From Nitrosomonadales bacterium (GTDB lineage: Bacteria > Pseudomonadota > Gammaproteobacteria > Burkholderiales > Gallionellaceae): a stretch of 43,661 nt of DNA. The DNA lies in assembly GCA_947475825.1 (NCBI GenBank), contig CANJMS010000008.1, positions 1 through 43,661 on the forward strand, given 5' to 3'. Made by a program: the position numbers and the translations under genes. The number at the start of each line of letters is the position of its first letter. Position 1 is the first letter of the stretch. The notes under the pieces were generated by a model that worked only from the letters and a program-made list of their open reading frames with translations, did no database searches and was not told the origin of the DNA. Shown here piece by piece: positions 18,047 through 27,145 of this stretch.

Positions 18047-19107
18047 CGCGCTCCATTTTGATTATGGCAGGCGGCACGGGTGGACATATTTTTCCGGCAC
18101 TGGCAGTGGCAGATTGTTTACGTGCACAAGGGTGGCAGATCACCTGGTTGGGCGCGGCGCACAGCATGGAGTCAGATTTGGTGCCCAAGGCAGGCTATGA
18201 ATTAGTGACCGTGCGCTTTTCCGGTTTGCGTGGAAAAGGTCTGTTGCGAAAATTAATGCTGCCATTTAATTTGTTGATCGCATTGTGGCAAAGCGCATTC
18301 ACTATTTTGCATCATCGTCCGGACGTACTGCTGGGGATGGGCGGATACATTACCTTTCCGGGTGGCATGATGGGCGCGCTGCTACGTCGTCCGTTAATCA
18401 TACATGAGCAAAATTCCATTGCAGGGCTGAGCAATAAATCCTTATCCCACTTCGCAACCCGCACCTTGACAGGCTTTCCGGAAGTTTTGCCAAATGCGGA
18501 GTGGTGCGGCAATCCAGTGCGTGCCAGCATCGCCGCACTGCCCGATCCCAAAATTCGCTATGCCGCGCGCAGCGGTGTGTTGAATGTTCTGGTGCTGGGC
18601 GGCAGTCTTGGTGCGAAAGCAATTAATGAATGCCTCCCCTCCGCGTTGGCGTTGTTACCACTGGCTGTGCGTCCGCATGTGCTGCATCAAACGGGCAAGC
18701 AGCATTTTGCTGTGACGCAAACACATTATAGTCAGGCCGAAATTAATGCCAATATCCAACCGTTTTTGGAGGACATGGCGCAACACTACGCGTGGGCCGA
18801 TGTGGTGATTTGTCGTGCTGGGGCTTTAACGATTGCTGAACTTGCGGCGGCGGGCGTGGCCAGCATACTCATTCCTTTTTCATTTGCAGTGGACGATCAT
18901 CAGACCACGAATGCGCAGTTCTTGAGTGGACATGCAGCGGCTATTTTGCTGCCGCAGCCTGCCCTGAATGCGCAACACCTGGCAGGTTTATTGCGCGGCT
19001 TGACACGGGAAAAAGCATTACTCATGGCACTGGCTGCACATGCTCTAGCCAAGCCGGATGCGGCTCATCGCGTTGCTGAAGTGTGTTCAGAATTGGCCGG
19101 GATTTAA
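18043..19107 (+). CDS. murG: UDP-GlcNAc:lipid I N-acetylglucosaminyltransferase MurG
   Basis: A 354-residue GT-B glycosyltransferase on the inner face of the membrane that turns lipid I into lipid II. The N-terminal glycine loop MAGGTGGHIFPALAVA, the HEQNSIAGLSNK segment, and the C-terminal donor-binding part (CRAGALTIAELAAAGV, then DDHQTTNA) are clear. The start at 18043 overlaps ftsW by four bases. Length is normal. Confidence 0.97.
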   Translation: MTRSILIMAGGTGGHIFPALAVADCLRAQGWQITWLGAAHSMESDLVPKAGYELVTVRFSGLRGKGLLRKLMLPFNLLIALWQSAFTILHHRPDVLLGMGGYITFPGGMMGALLRRPLIIHEQNSIAGLSNKSLSHFATRTLTGFPEVLPNAEWCGNPVRASIAALPDPKIRYAARSGVLNVLVLGGSLGAKAINECLPSALALLPLAVRPHVLHQTGKQHFAVTQTHYSQAEINANIQPFLEDMAQHYAWADVVICRAGALTIAELAAAGVASILIPFSFAVDDHQTTNAQFLSGHAAAILLPQPALNAQHLAGLLRGLTREKALLMALAAHALAKPDAAHRVAEVCSELAGI

Positions 19108-19113
19108 CACAGA

Positions 19114-20598
19114 ATGAAACATAAAGTTAAACACATTCATTTCGTAGGCATAGGCGGCTCCGGCATGAACGGCATTGCCGAGGTGCTGCTTAATCTCGGC
19201 TTTCAAATCAGCGGTTCAGATTTGGCTGACAACGCCATCACGCAGCGCTTGAAAAAATTGGGCGCAAAAATATTTCAAGGGCATGTGGCAAATAATTTAG
19301 TCGATGCCGATGTGGTAGTGGTATCCACGGCCATTGCAGCGGGTAACCCGGAAGTGATGGCTGCGCGTACGCGCAAAATTCCCATCGTGCCACGCGCCAT
19401 GATGTTGGCGGAATTGCTGCGTTTGCGCCAGGGCATTGCGGTGGCGGGGACGCACGGCAAAACCACGACCACCAGCCTCACCGCCAGTGTGTTGGCAAAG
19501 GGCGGCTTTGATCCAACTTTTGTGATTGGCGGCAGGCTCAATAGTAGCGGCGTGAATGCCAAGTTGGGCACAGGCGAATTCATTGTGGTCGAGGCGGATG
19601 AATCGGATGCCTCATTTTTATATTTGCAACCTATCCTGGCGGTGATTACCAATATCGATGCCGATCACATGGAAACCTACGGCCATGATTTTTCCAGACT
19701 GAAACAAGCGTTCATCGATTTTGCCGAGCATCTGCCGTTTTACGGCATGGCAATGATGTGTATAGATGATGTGAATGTGCGCGACATTCTGCCGCGCATT
19801 AGCAAGCCGGTGACCACGTATGGATTTTCGGCGGAGGCGCAAATTCGTGCCGTGAATGTGCAGCATCACCATGGCTTGATGCGCTTTACCGCGCAATGTC
19901 GACAAAATGGTCAGCCGCGAGATTTGGACATCACCCTCAATTTACCGGGCCTGCATAACGTGCAAAATGCGCTCGCAGCCATTGCGGTGGGATTGGAAGT
20001 GGGTGTGGAGGATGCAGCGATCATCAGCGCACTGGCAGAATTTCAAGGCGTGGGGCGACGCTTCCAACGCTATGGTGAAATCAGGCTGCCACCTGCTGCT
20101 GCGATTCCACATCGGCGCGCGGGTGAAAAAGAAATTGTGAATGAAACTAGTTTTACTTTAATTGATGATTACGGTCATCACCCGGCAGAGATGGCAGCCA
20201 CCATTGCCGCAGTACGCGGGGCATTCCCCAATCGTCGTTTGTTGCTGGCATTTCAGCCGCATCGATACACGCGCACTCGCGATCTGTTTGAAGACTTCGT
20301 CAAAATTTTAAGCAGTGTTGATGCGCTGTTGTTAACCGAAGTGTACGCCGCAGGAGAAGCGCCCATCGTTGCCGCCGATGGCCGTGCCTTGATGCATGCA
20401 CTGCGTGTGATCGGTCAAACTGAAGCCGTGTTCGTTGAGCAAATAGCAGAATTGCCGCAGATGATTTTGCATAGGGTGCGAGCGGGCGACGTGGTGCTGA
20501 CCATGGGGGCAGGTTCAATCGGCGGCGTCGCTACACAGTTAGAAAACCTGGCGCACATCCCACAGGGGGACAATGAGATGGAATCGGCAGGCGTATGA
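19114..20598 (+). CDS. murC: UDP-MurNAc:L-alanine ligase MurC
   Basis: A 494-residue ligase for the first stem-peptide residue. It has an N-terminal [18 protein letters not shown] nucleotide fold, the P-loop [10 protein letters not shown] (K116), the [10 protein letters not shown] segment, and [10 protein letters not shown] in the C-terminal domain. The gene begins six bases after murG. Its last residues ([15 protein letters not shown]) derive from copy 4 of the dispersed repeat and extend past the usual end, overlapping the putative murB start by 26 bp. Confidence 0.96.
   Translation: MKHKVKHIHFVGIGGSGMNGIAEVLLNLGFQISGSDLADNAITQRLKKLGAKIFQGHVANNLVDADVVVVSTAIAAGNPEVMAARTRKIPIVPRAMMLAELLRLRQGIAVAGTHGKTTTTSLTASVLAKGGFDPTFVIGGRLNSSGVNAKLGTGEFIVVEADESDASFLYLQPILAVITNIDADHMETYGHDFSRLKQAFIDFAEHLPFYGMAMMCIDDVNVRDILPRISKPVTTYGFSAEAQIRAVNVQHHHGLMRFTAQCRQNGQPRDLDITLNLPGLHNVQNALAAIAVGLEVGVEDAAIISALAEFQGVGRRFQRYGEIRLPPAAAIPHRRAGEKEIVNETSFTLIDDYGHHPAEMAATIAAVRGAFPNRRLLLAFQPHRYTRTRDLFEDFVKILSSVDALLLTEVYAAGEAPIVAADGRALMHALRVIGQTEAVFVEQIAELPQMILHRVRAGDVVLTMGAGSIGGVATQLENLAHIPQGDNEMESAGV
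20559..20575 (+). repeat. Dispersed 17-bp repeat, copy 4 (murC/murB junction)
   Basis: CCCACAGGGGGACAATG, one mismatch. Its final ATG is the first possible start codon of murB and its GGGGG would be the ribosome site, with a tight spacing of three bases. Confidence 0.8.
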
Positions 20599-21670
20599 AC
20601 ATGTCCAAACATATGAATATTTCGGCAAACAAATGAACATGACTGAACCCACACAGTTTATAGCTTCGGATTTGCGTGGAACATTGCGACAAAACGTAGC
20701 CATGAGTCGCTATACCAGTTGGCGGGCAGGTGGTTATGCCGAGCGGGTTTATCAACCTGCTGATAGGGACGATTTATTGAAATTTTTGAGCACGCTGCCT
20801 GTGCAAGAGCCCTTGTTTGCTGTGGGTTTGGGCAGCAATTTGCTGGTGCGCGATGGCGGATTACGCGGCACGGTGTTGTTGCTGCACGCAGCATTAGATG
20901 AAATGCACATTCAAATTGACGGCACGCTATATGTTGAAGCGGGCGTGCCCGGTGCAAAAATTGCGCGTTATGCAGCGCTGCATAATTTGCGCGGTGCGGA
21001 ATTTTTTGCCGGAATTCCCGGCACGCTGGGCGGCATGTTGGCTATGAATGCAGGGTGTTACGGCAGTGAAACGTGGGATGTGGTGAGCAGTGTGCAAACA
21101 GTGAATCGCGCCGGACAGATGGGTGTGCGTCACCCGGATGAATACGCTATCGACTACCGTTCGGTGATCCGCAAGGAGCACCAGGCATCGCCTGAAACAA
21201 AAGCTGTTGAGGCATCGCCTGAAACAAAAGTTTTTGGGACATCGCCTAAAACAAAAGCCGCTGTTGCATTGGCAGGCCAGCATTTAGAAGAATTTTTTGT
21301 GAGCGCAAACTTGCAGCTTGCCAGTGGTGATGGTGCAGTTGCGCGTCAGGAAATTAAAGCACTGCTATCCAGACGCATCGCCAGTCAGCCGCTACAGTTG
21401 CCGAATGCCGGCTCGGTGTTCCGCAATCCAGTGGGAGATTATGCAGCGCGTTTGATCGAACAGAGTGGTTTAAAAGGACGCCAGATAGGTGGCGCGCAGG
21501 TTTCCGAGAAGCACGCCAATTTTATCGTGAATGTGGGTCGTGCTAGCGCAGCAGATATTGAAAATTTAATTAACGAAGTGCAAGCCACAGTGCAAAAAAA
21601 AACAGGGGTATTGCTGCATCCTGAAGTTCGAATCGTTGGCGTTGCGGGTGAAGGGAAGCGAGTTGAATAA
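20573..21670 (+). CDS. murB: UDP-N-acetylenolpyruvoylglucosamine reductase MurB
   Basis: A 365-residue FAD enzyme that reduces enolpyruvyl-UDP-GlcNAc to UDP-MurNAc with NADPH. The FAD-binding domain shows [27 protein letters not shown] and [18 protein letters not shown]. The substrate domain shows AGSVFRNP and [10 protein letters not shown]. The start is uncertain: ATG 20573 is created by a dispersed repeat, while ATG 20633 or 20639 would give a more usual length, though neither has a clear ribosome site. Residues about 205-231 hold a threefold 9-residue repeat (ASPETKAVE-like) in a loop between domains. Confidence 0.94.
   Translation: MRWNRQAYEHVQTYEYFGKQMNMTEPTQFIASDLRGTLRQNVAMSRYTSWRAGGYAERVYQPADRDDLLKFLSTLPVQEPLFAVGLGSNLLVRDGGLRGTVLLLHAALDEMHIQIDGTLYVEAGVPGAKIARYAALHNLRGAEFFAGIPGTLGGMLAMNAGCYGSETWDVVSSVQTVNRAGQMGVRHPDEYAIDYRSVIRKEHQASPETKAVEASPETKVFGTSPKTKAAVALAGQHLEEFFVSANLQLASGDGAVARQEIKALLSRRIASQPLQLPNAGSVFRNPVGDYAARLIEQSGLKGRQIGGAQVSEKHANFIVNVGRASAADIENLINEVQATVQKKTGVLLHPEVRIVGVAGEGKRVE
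21185..21265 (+). repeat. In-frame 3 x 27-bp imperfect tandem repeat in murB
   Basis: Units at 21185, 21212 and 21239 encode [18 protein letters not shown] and TSPKTKAAV. The frame is conserved. Confidence 0.9.
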
Positions 21671-22589
21671 TTTTGGCAAAGTCGCCGTGTTGCTTGGAGG
21701 CCGTTCCGCCGAGCGCGAAGTCTCGCTCAAAAGTGGGGCGGCAGTGTTAGCTGCGCTTAAAAAATGCGGAGTGGATGCGCATGCATTTGACCCTGTACAG
21801 CGACCCATGCAGCAATTAGTGGAGGATGGATTTCAGCGGGTATTTATCGCATTGCATGGACGCTATGGCGAAGATGGCACGGTGCAAGGCGCGCTGGAAT
21901 TAATGAACTTGCCCTATACCGGCAGCGGGGTGATGGCTTCGGCGCTGGCGATGGATAAGTGGCGCACCAAGCTGGTGTGGCAGGCAGCAAGCTTGCCAGT
22001 GCCTGCATTTGAGATGATTACTGCAAGCAGTGATTTGTCGGCAGTGGCAAAAAAATTGGGTTTGCCGTTGTTTGTGAAGCCAGCTAATGAAGGCTCCAGC
22101 GTGGGCATCAGCAAAGTAAAAAAGCTCAGCGATTTTCGTGCAGCCTATGACGAAGCCGCCAGGTACGACACCTTGGTGATGGCAGAAGCATTTATGGGCG
22201 GTGGTGAATACACCGTGGCCATTTTAGGTGAGCGAGCGTTGCCCGTTATCAAGATTGAACCCGCCAACGAATTTTATGACTACGAGGCGAAATATTTGCG
22301 TGATGACACACGCTATCTTTGCCCTGCCGGTTTGTCGGCAGCCGACGAAGCGGAGATGCAGCGACTGGCTCTGCAAGGTTTTGCACTAGTGGGTGGCCGG
22401 GGTTGGGGGCGTGTGGATTTTTTAATGAGTACAGATGGCAAACCCTATCTGCTGGAAATTAATACTTCACCCGGCATGACCGATCATAGTTTAGTACCGA
22501 TGGCAGCGCGGCATCTGGGTATGAGCTTTGAACAATTAGTGGAGCAGATTTTAGCAATGGCAACTTTGGAGTGGACGCATGTGGGATAG
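21663..22589 (+). CDS. ddl: D-alanine--D-alanine ligase
   Basis: A 308-residue ATP-grasp ligase that makes the D-Ala-D-Ala used by MurF. It begins [21 protein letters not shown], the usual DdlB start. Later come [16 protein letters not shown], the [13 protein letters not shown] omega-loop region, and [16 protein letters not shown] with metal-binding residues. The frame is open to TTG 21636, but TTG 21663 has an AAGGGA site six bases upstream and gives the family N-terminus, so I chose this rare start. It overlaps murB by eight bases. Confidence 0.94.
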   Translation: MNNFGKVAVLLGGRSAEREVSLKSGAAVLAALKKCGVDAHAFDPVQRPMQQLVEDGFQRVFIALHGRYGEDGTVQGALELMNLPYTGSGVMASALAMDKWRTKLVWQAASLPVPAFEMITASSDLSAVAKKLGLPLFVKPANEGSSVGISKVKKLSDFRAAYDEAARYDTLVMAEAFMGGGEYTVAILGERALPVIKIEPANEFYDYEAKYLRDDTRYLCPAGLSAADEAEMQRLALQGFALVGGRGWGRVDFLMSTDGKPYLLEINTSPGMTDHSLVPMAARHLGMSFEQLVEQILAMATLEWTHVG

Positions 22590-23388
22590 GCCACAACAAT
22601 TGAACATGTTGAGTCGGGCCTTGTTTGGCTTGAGCTTGCTGCTGGTGCTTTATGGAGCCTTGCACTACCTGGTGCGCTTGCCCGCATTTAATTTGAGTGT
22701 GGTGCAGCTTGAGACTGTGCCACTGAATGTGAACTCAGCACAGATTGAAGCTGTATTGGATAGCGAATTAAAGGGGAATTTTTTTACAGTCGATCTGGAG
22801 CATCTGCAACAGAAACTTGAAGCCGTGCCGTGGGTGCGTCGAGCCAATGTGCGCCGTCACATACCCTGGCAACTGAAAGTGACGCTGGAAGAGCATATGG
22901 CACTGGCGCGCTGGGATAAAACAACCTGGGTCAATCAGCAAGGCGAATTATTTCAGGCGCAAATAAGCGATAAAGAAATTGCCGAAAAACACCCTGATTT
23001 TATGGGGCCGCCTGAGTCCGTTTTTGAAGTGACACAAATGTATTTTGAATTTAATCGGCTGTTGACACCATTGAAGCAAACGATTTCACATGTCAGCTTA
23101 TCTCCGCGCCGTGCCTGGCAGGTGCGTTTGCAAAATGGCATGTTGCTGGATTTGGGGCGCGAAAAAGTTCTGTCACGACTCGCACGCTTTGTTGCGGTTT
23201 ATCCGCAGAGTTTGGCCGCAGTACAGGGATTGGTGAATTACGTGGATTTGCGTTATCCGAATGGATTCGCGGTAAATATGCTGGGTGGAAACATGGGGAG
23301 TGGAAATTCAGGGAATGCCCCACAAGGGGACAATGAAAATTTAGCAGGCGGGAATGTTGCTGGCACGATGAAGAATCATCATATTTAA
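22579..23388 (+). CDS. ftsQ: Cell division protein FtsQ
   Basis: A 269-residue bitopic division protein with one membrane helix (about 14-31), then the POTRA domain ([20 protein letters not shown] onward) and the FtsQ beta domain ([24 protein letters not shown]). It links FtsL/FtsB to the ring. The C-terminal tail after about residue 235 is a low-complexity Gly/Asn stretch ([12 protein letters not shown] and following) that contains copy 5 of the dispersed repeat (APQGDNENL) and is not typical of FtsQ. It starts 11 bp inside ddl. Confidence 0.93.
   Translation: MWDRPQQLNMLSRALFGLSLLLVLYGALHYLVRLPAFNLSVVQLETVPLNVNSAQIEAVLDSELKGNFFTVDLEHLQQKLEAVPWVRRANVRRHIPWQLKVTLEEHMALARWDKTTWVNQQGELFQAQISDKEIAEKHPDFMGPPESVFEVTQMYFEFNRLLTPLKQTISHVSLSPRRAWQVRLQNGMLLDLGREKVLSRLARFVAVYPQSLAAVQGLVNYVDLRYPNGFAVNMLGGNMGSGNSGNAPQGDNENLAGGNVAGTMKNHHI
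23319..23335 (+). repeat. Dispersed 17-bp repeat, copy 5 (ftsQ 3' end)
   Basis: An exact copy of CCCACAAGGGGACAATG, read in frame as PQGDN in the extra tail of FtsQ. Confidence 0.85.
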
Positions 23389-23451
23389 CCTAAAAGCGTT
23401 TGGCTTGGAAAAATTGAGTATGCAAAAAAGTTTAAATGGCAGGAAGAGCGA

Positions 23452-24687
23452 ATGAACAAAAGCAAAGATTCTAAAAATTTAATTGTCGGCTTGGATATAG
23501 GCACATCCAAAATTATTACCATTGTGGCCGAGGTTAATGCAGATGGAGCTTTGGCAGTGATAGGTGTAGGCACGCATGAATCATCGGGCATGAAAAAAGG
23601 CATGGTGGTGGATATCGATGCAACGGTAGCAGCCATTCAGCGTTCTTTGGGCGACGCAGAGTTGATGGCGGATTGCAAAATTCGCGAGGTGTTTACGGGC
23701 ATCGCGGGTGGCCATATTAAAAGTTCCAATGCCAATGGCATGGTCAAAATAAAAGAAAAAGAGGTGACCCAGGCCGACATCGTGCGGGTGGTGGATACCG
23801 CCAGTTCAATCAGTCTGCCGGGGGATCAGCAGATTTTGCATATTTTGGAACAGGAATTCAGCATCGATGGTCAGGGTGGAATAAAACGACCACTCGGCAT
23901 GAGCGGTATGCGTCTGGAAGTGGAAGTGCATATCGTGAGTGGTGCAGTTGCGGCAGTGCAAAATATTATCAAGTGTGTGCATCGCTGCGGATTGGAAGTC
24001 CCGCAAATTATTTTGCAGCCGCTTGCTTCCAGCAAGGCAGTGTTGTCCGATGACGAACGTGATCTGGGCGTGTGCCTGGTGGACATCGGCGGCGGCACAA
24101 CGGATGTGGCGGTTTTTACTGGCGGGGCCATTCGGCACACGGCGGTGATTCCCATTGCAGGCGATCAGATTACCAATGACATTGCGATGGCACTACGCAC
24201 ACCCACTAAGGATGCCGAGGACATAAAAATAAAATATGGTTGCGCGCTGCGCCAGTTGGCAGATGACGATCCGGTGGAAGTGCCAGGTGTAGGTGAACGC
24301 AGCACGCGCATGTTGTCGCGGCAAACTTTGGCGGAGGTAATCGAGCCGCGCATAGAGGAGCTGTATTCGTTGGTGCAGGCTGAATTACGGCGCAGTGGCT
24401 TTGAAGACTTGCTATCCTCCGGCATCGTTATCACGGGCGGCAGCAGTGCCATGCAAGGCATGGTGGAGTTGGGTGAGGAAATTTTTCACATGCCAGTTAG
24501 ATTGGGTTTGCCGCAGTATGCGGGTGGCTTGGCCGATGTGGTGCGGTCACCACGCTATTCCACGGGCATGGGTTTGCTGATGTATGGCTTGGAGCAGTAT
24601 CAGGAAAATAAAACGACGCGTATGCAGTCTGGTTCGGTGAGTGATGTGTTTGCGCGGATGAAGGCGTGGTTTCAGGAAACATTTTAA
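23452..24687 (+). CDS. ftsA: Cell division protein FtsA
   Basis: A 411-residue actin-like ATPase that anchors FtsZ filaments to the membrane. It has the phosphate-1 motif GLDIGTSKI near residue 13, the 1C domain (VFTGIAGGHIKSSNANG), the phosphate-2 motif LVDIGGGTTDVAVF near 205, and the adenosine motif GIVITGGSSAM near 325. The C-terminal amphipathic helix (FARMKAWFQETF) is the membrane anchor. An AGGAAGAG site precedes ATG 23452. A 225-bp gap with a long palindrome separates it from ftsZ. Confidence 0.97.
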   Translation: MNKSKDSKNLIVGLDIGTSKIITIVAEVNADGALAVIGVGTHESSGMKKGMVVDIDATVAAIQRSLGDAELMADCKIREVFTGIAGGHIKSSNANGMVKIKEKEVTQADIVRVVDTASSISLPGDQQILHILEQEFSIDGQGGIKRPLGMSGMRLEVEVHIVSGAVAAVQNIIKCVHRCGLEVPQIILQPLASSKAVLSDDERDLGVCLVDIGGGTTDVAVFTGGAIRHTAVIPIAGDQITNDIAMALRTPTKDAEDIKIKYGCALRQLADDDPVEVPGVGERSTRMLSRQTLAEVIEPRIEELYSLVQAELRRSGFEDLLSSGIVITGGSSAMQGMVELGEEIFHMPVRLGLPQYAGGLADVVRSPRYSTGMGLLMYGLEQYQENKTTRMQSGSVSDVFARMKAWFQETF

Positions 24688-24699
24688 TCTTGCTGGTTA

Positions 24700-24821
24700 T
24701 TAGACTGCTGAAGGGCACATCGCGGTGTTGAATCTCGGCTCGGAATACTCATTGACACCTGAGTCAATTCCGTTTCCTCGCCAAGATTCGCCTTGCGCTG
24801 TATCCCTTAAGCAGTTTCTAA
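24700..24821. repeat. 122-bp imperfect palindrome between ftsA and ftsZ
   Basis: The segment from TTAGACTGCTGAAGGG to CCCTTAAGCAGTTTCTAA folds back on itself along nearly its whole length. The left arm (24700-24759) and the inverted right arm (24760-24821) share CTGCTKAAGGG, GAATCTYGGC and ATTGAC in the same order. It encodes no protein I can recognise. Such a structure suggests a MITE-like non-autonomous element. In RNA it would form a long stem that could attenuate read-through into ftsZ. Confidence 0.8.
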
Positions 24822-24912
24822 CACAGCAAGGTAGGGTCACAGTTTTTGTTAAGTAGTTTTGCAGTTTGTTTTTTTTGGTGGTTCATTTTTTTATCTACGC
24901 GAAGGAGAAATA

Positions 24913-26070
24913 ATGTTTGAAATAGAAGAAATACCCAACCAGAATGCGGTGATTAAAGTAGTGGGAGTGGGCGGCTGCGGTGGCAATGCAGTGGATCATA
25001 TGATTGAACAAGGCGTGCAGGGTGTGGAATTTGTTGTGGTGAATACCGATGCTCAGGCCCTCAAGCGCAACAAGGCGGGAACGCGCTTGCAGATTGGCGC
25101 AACCATCACCAAAGGGCTGGGGGCCGGGGCCATTCCAGATGTGGGGCGCGCAGCGGCAGAAGAAGATCGCGAACGTATTGCCGAGATGATTAGAGGCGCG
25201 GACATGCTGTTTATCACTGCTGGTATGGGCGGCGGCACGGGCACGGGTGCTGCACCCATCGTGGCAAAAATCGCGCGCGAGATGAATATCCTGACCGTGG
25301 CAGTGGTCACCAAACCGTTCGCGCATGAAGGTAAGCGGATGCGCTTGGCGCAGGCTGGCATTGAAGCATTGTCCGAATATGTTGATTCACTGATTGTCGT
25401 GCCGAATGAAAAACTGATGTCGGTGCTGGGTGAAGATACGACTTTGCTGGAAGCCTTTCGCTCTTCAAATGGCGTGTTGCAAGGTGCTGTGGCTGGCATT
25501 GCCGAAGTCATCAATGCCACGGGTTTGGTCAACGTGGACTTTGCCGACGTGTGTACCCTGATGTCCGAGAACGGTATGGCCATGATGGGTTCGGCCACTG
25601 CATCGGGTGTAGATCGCGCCAAGCGTGCGTCTGAAAGTGCCATGTCCAGCCCCTTGCTGGAAGATGTGAATTTGTCCGGTGCACGCGGTGTGCTGGTCAA
25701 CATCACTTCCAGCAGCAGTCTGACCATGCGTGAATATAAAGAAATTACCAACAGCGTACAGTTTGCGGTGGAAGATGCGACCGTGATTGTGGGATCTGTT
25801 TTTGATGAAGCGATGGGCGATGAATTGCGCGTGACCATCGTTGCCACTGGTCTTGGTTCGCCCATTATGACTAAACACAACAAACCTGAGTTGGTTCATG
25901 TGCAACGCACTGGCACGCATGGCGAAGGAATGCCTTTAATTAATTACAAAGAACTGGAAATGCCCGCTGTGATGCGTAATGGTCGGCATCGCGAAGCCAT
26001 CGAAGCGATGAAACAATCTGGCGTCGAGCCGTTGGATATTCCATCGTTCTTGCGTAAGCAGGCGGACTAA
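24913..26070 (+). CDS. ftsZ: Cell division protein FtsZ
   Basis: A 385-residue tubulin-like GTPase that forms the division ring. It has VGVGGCGGNAVDHMI near the N-terminus, the tubulin signature GGGTGTG at 106-112, the T7 loop with NVDFADVCTLM, and the C-terminal peptide LDIPSFLRKQ, which binds FtsA and ZipA-type partners. The frame is open to 24859, but ATG 24913 follows an AGGAG site and gives the usual N-terminus MFEIEE. The variable linker before the tail is short. It is the last gene of the cluster; lpxC, a frequent neighbour, does not follow. Confidence 0.98.
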   Translation: MFEIEEIPNQNAVIKVVGVGGCGGNAVDHMIEQGVQGVEFVVVNTDAQALKRNKAGTRLQIGATITKGLGAGAIPDVGRAAAEEDRERIAEMIRGADMLFITAGMGGGTGTGAAPIVAKIAREMNILTVAVVTKPFAHEGKRMRLAQAGIEALSEYVDSLIVVPNEKLMSVLGEDTTLLEAFRSSNGVLQGAVAGIAEVINATGLVNVDFADVCTLMSENGMAMMGSATASGVDRAKRASESAMSSPLLEDVNLSGARGVLVNITSSSSLTMREYKEITNSVQFAVEDATVIVGSVFDEAMGDELRVTIVATGLGSPIMTKHNKPELVHVQRTGTHGEGMPLINYKELEMPAVMRNGRHREAIEAMKQSGVEPLDIPSFLRKQAD

Positions 26071-26131
26071 AATCCTTCTTGTTTTATTGAATGATATGTA
26101 GCACAGATCATGAGCAAAAAAACCTGCTAGT

Positions 26132-26195
26132 GGTTTTACCTCGATTACACAGCGGCAGCGGTCGCCGCCGCGTAACCAAGGCGGTCGAGAAAACC
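26132..26195. repeat. Nested GC-rich hairpin after ftsZ
   Basis: Outer arms GGTTTTACCTCGA and TCGAGAAAACC pair with a 2-nt bulge. Inside, GCGGCAGCGGTCGCCGCCGC is nearly self-complementary. It could end ftsZ transcription or be part of a repeat element. There is no long T-run directly after it. Confidence 0.6.
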
Positions 26196-26217
26196 AAAAA
26201 AAATAGGGTCACAAAAG

Positions 26218-26311
26218 AAAAATAGGGTCAGACTCGATTTAAACTTTTAAAAAATATAAAAAAAGAGGAGTTAGAAGCGTAGCATTTAATTCGAGTCTGA
26301 CCCTATTTTTT
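26218..26311. repeat. Inverted repeat around TAGGGTCAGACTCG
   Basis: The left arm 26218-26243 (with AAAATAGGGTCAGACTCGA) and right arm 26284-26311 are almost exact inverses around about 40 bp of AT-rich sequence. A partial copy of the left arm lies at 26199-26211. Palindromes with TAGGGTCAGACTC are known from REP-type elements mobilised by IS200-like (Y1) transposases. That link is from memory, and no such transposase gene is in the window. Confidence 0.7.
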
Positions 26312-26656
26312 CTCTGCAAACCCGCGATGTATTGTCCTCGACCTCGGCATCAGCTATTGAAGGATTCAAACATACGAACAACACCAGTGGTTTGGAATCG
26401 TCCCATACTCGCCGAAGTTCGTATCGGTATTGTTGGCATGGTGAAATAGTGGCAGAAGTTTTCATATTAAATAGAAACCCTAAAACATGTCGTTAAAAGC
26501 ACCATCGAGGTATCCAATCTGGATTCATTCTGCAATACCCTGCTTATGCTTGGCCCCACAAGGGGACAATGTGAGGGTTTGTTAATACTTCCTGTTTAGG
26601 CGGTGTCAACTTCTCAAGCTCGCAGAGCTTAGAGAATTGCCTACCTTTGGTGCACC
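26312..26656. other. Intergenic stretch before ssb 3' end
   Basis: No credible gene was seen. It holds copy 6 of the dispersed repeat (26555-26571) and a small hairpin (26612-26635: TCTCAAGCTC, loop GCA, GAGCTTAGAGA) just after the ssb stop that might help end ssb transcription, although no T-run follows. The rest may be decayed sequence. Confidence 0.45.
26555..26571 (+). repeat. Dispersed 17-bp repeat, copy 6 (intergenic)
   Basis: An exact copy of CCCACAAGGGGACAATG outside any gene, in the same orientation as the other five. Confidence 0.85.
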
Positions 26657-27145
26657 TCAAAACGGTATATCGTCATCAAAATTATCAAACCCGCCGCCCG
26701 ATTTCGCTGGAGCGGACGCAGGCTTCTTAGTAGCAGGTGCGCTGGCCGCAGGGGCAGACGATGCGGGCGCAGATGAGCCACCCGAATCGACTACTTCAAA
26801 ATTGCTGCTGCTGCCGGACTTGCTGCTCAACATTTGCATTTCGCCCACGATGATGTCTGTGGTGTAGCGGTCTTTGCCTTCTTTGTCTTGCCATTTGCGC
26901 GTGGCGAGCTTGCCTTCCACGTAGATCATCGAGCCCTTTTTCAGGTACTCACCCGCGATTTCGGCCAGGCGGCGATAAAACGTGAGGTTGTGCCACTCGG
27001 TTTTTTCCTGCTTTTCGCCTGCTTTGTCTTTCCAGTTTTCGGACGTAGCCAGCGTGCAGTTGGTGACCGCTTCGCCGTTGGGCATGTAGCGTGTTTCTGG
27101 ATCTTTGCCGAGACGACCTACCAAGATTACTTTATTGACTGACAT
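26657..27145 (-). CDS. ssb: Single-stranded DNA-binding protein
   Basis: A 162-residue SSB. The OB fold spans about 1-110 ([54 protein letters not shown]). A flexible Ser/Ala/Pro-rich linker follows, then the acidic tail DNFDDDIPF, which recruits repair and replication proteins. The linker has the low-complexity pattern usual for SSB. A GAGGAG site precedes ATG 27145, which lies 14 bp inside the MFS gene. The MFS-ssb pair divergent from uvrA is a common betaproteobacterial order. Confidence 0.97.
   Translation of the reverse strand: MSVNKVILVGRLGKDPETRYMPNGEAVTNCTLATSENWKDKAGEKQEKTEWHNLTFYRRLAEIAGEYLKKGSMIYVEGKLATRKWQDKEGKDRYTTDIIVGEMQMLSSKSGSSSNFEVVDSGGSSAPASSAPAASAPATKKPASAPAKSGGGFDNFDDDIPF

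Noticed and set aside
25053-25883. 276-codon minus-strand frame opposite ftsZ
   Set aside because: It is the mirror of a strongly biased ftsZ codon pattern; the ftsZ product on the plus strand is certain.
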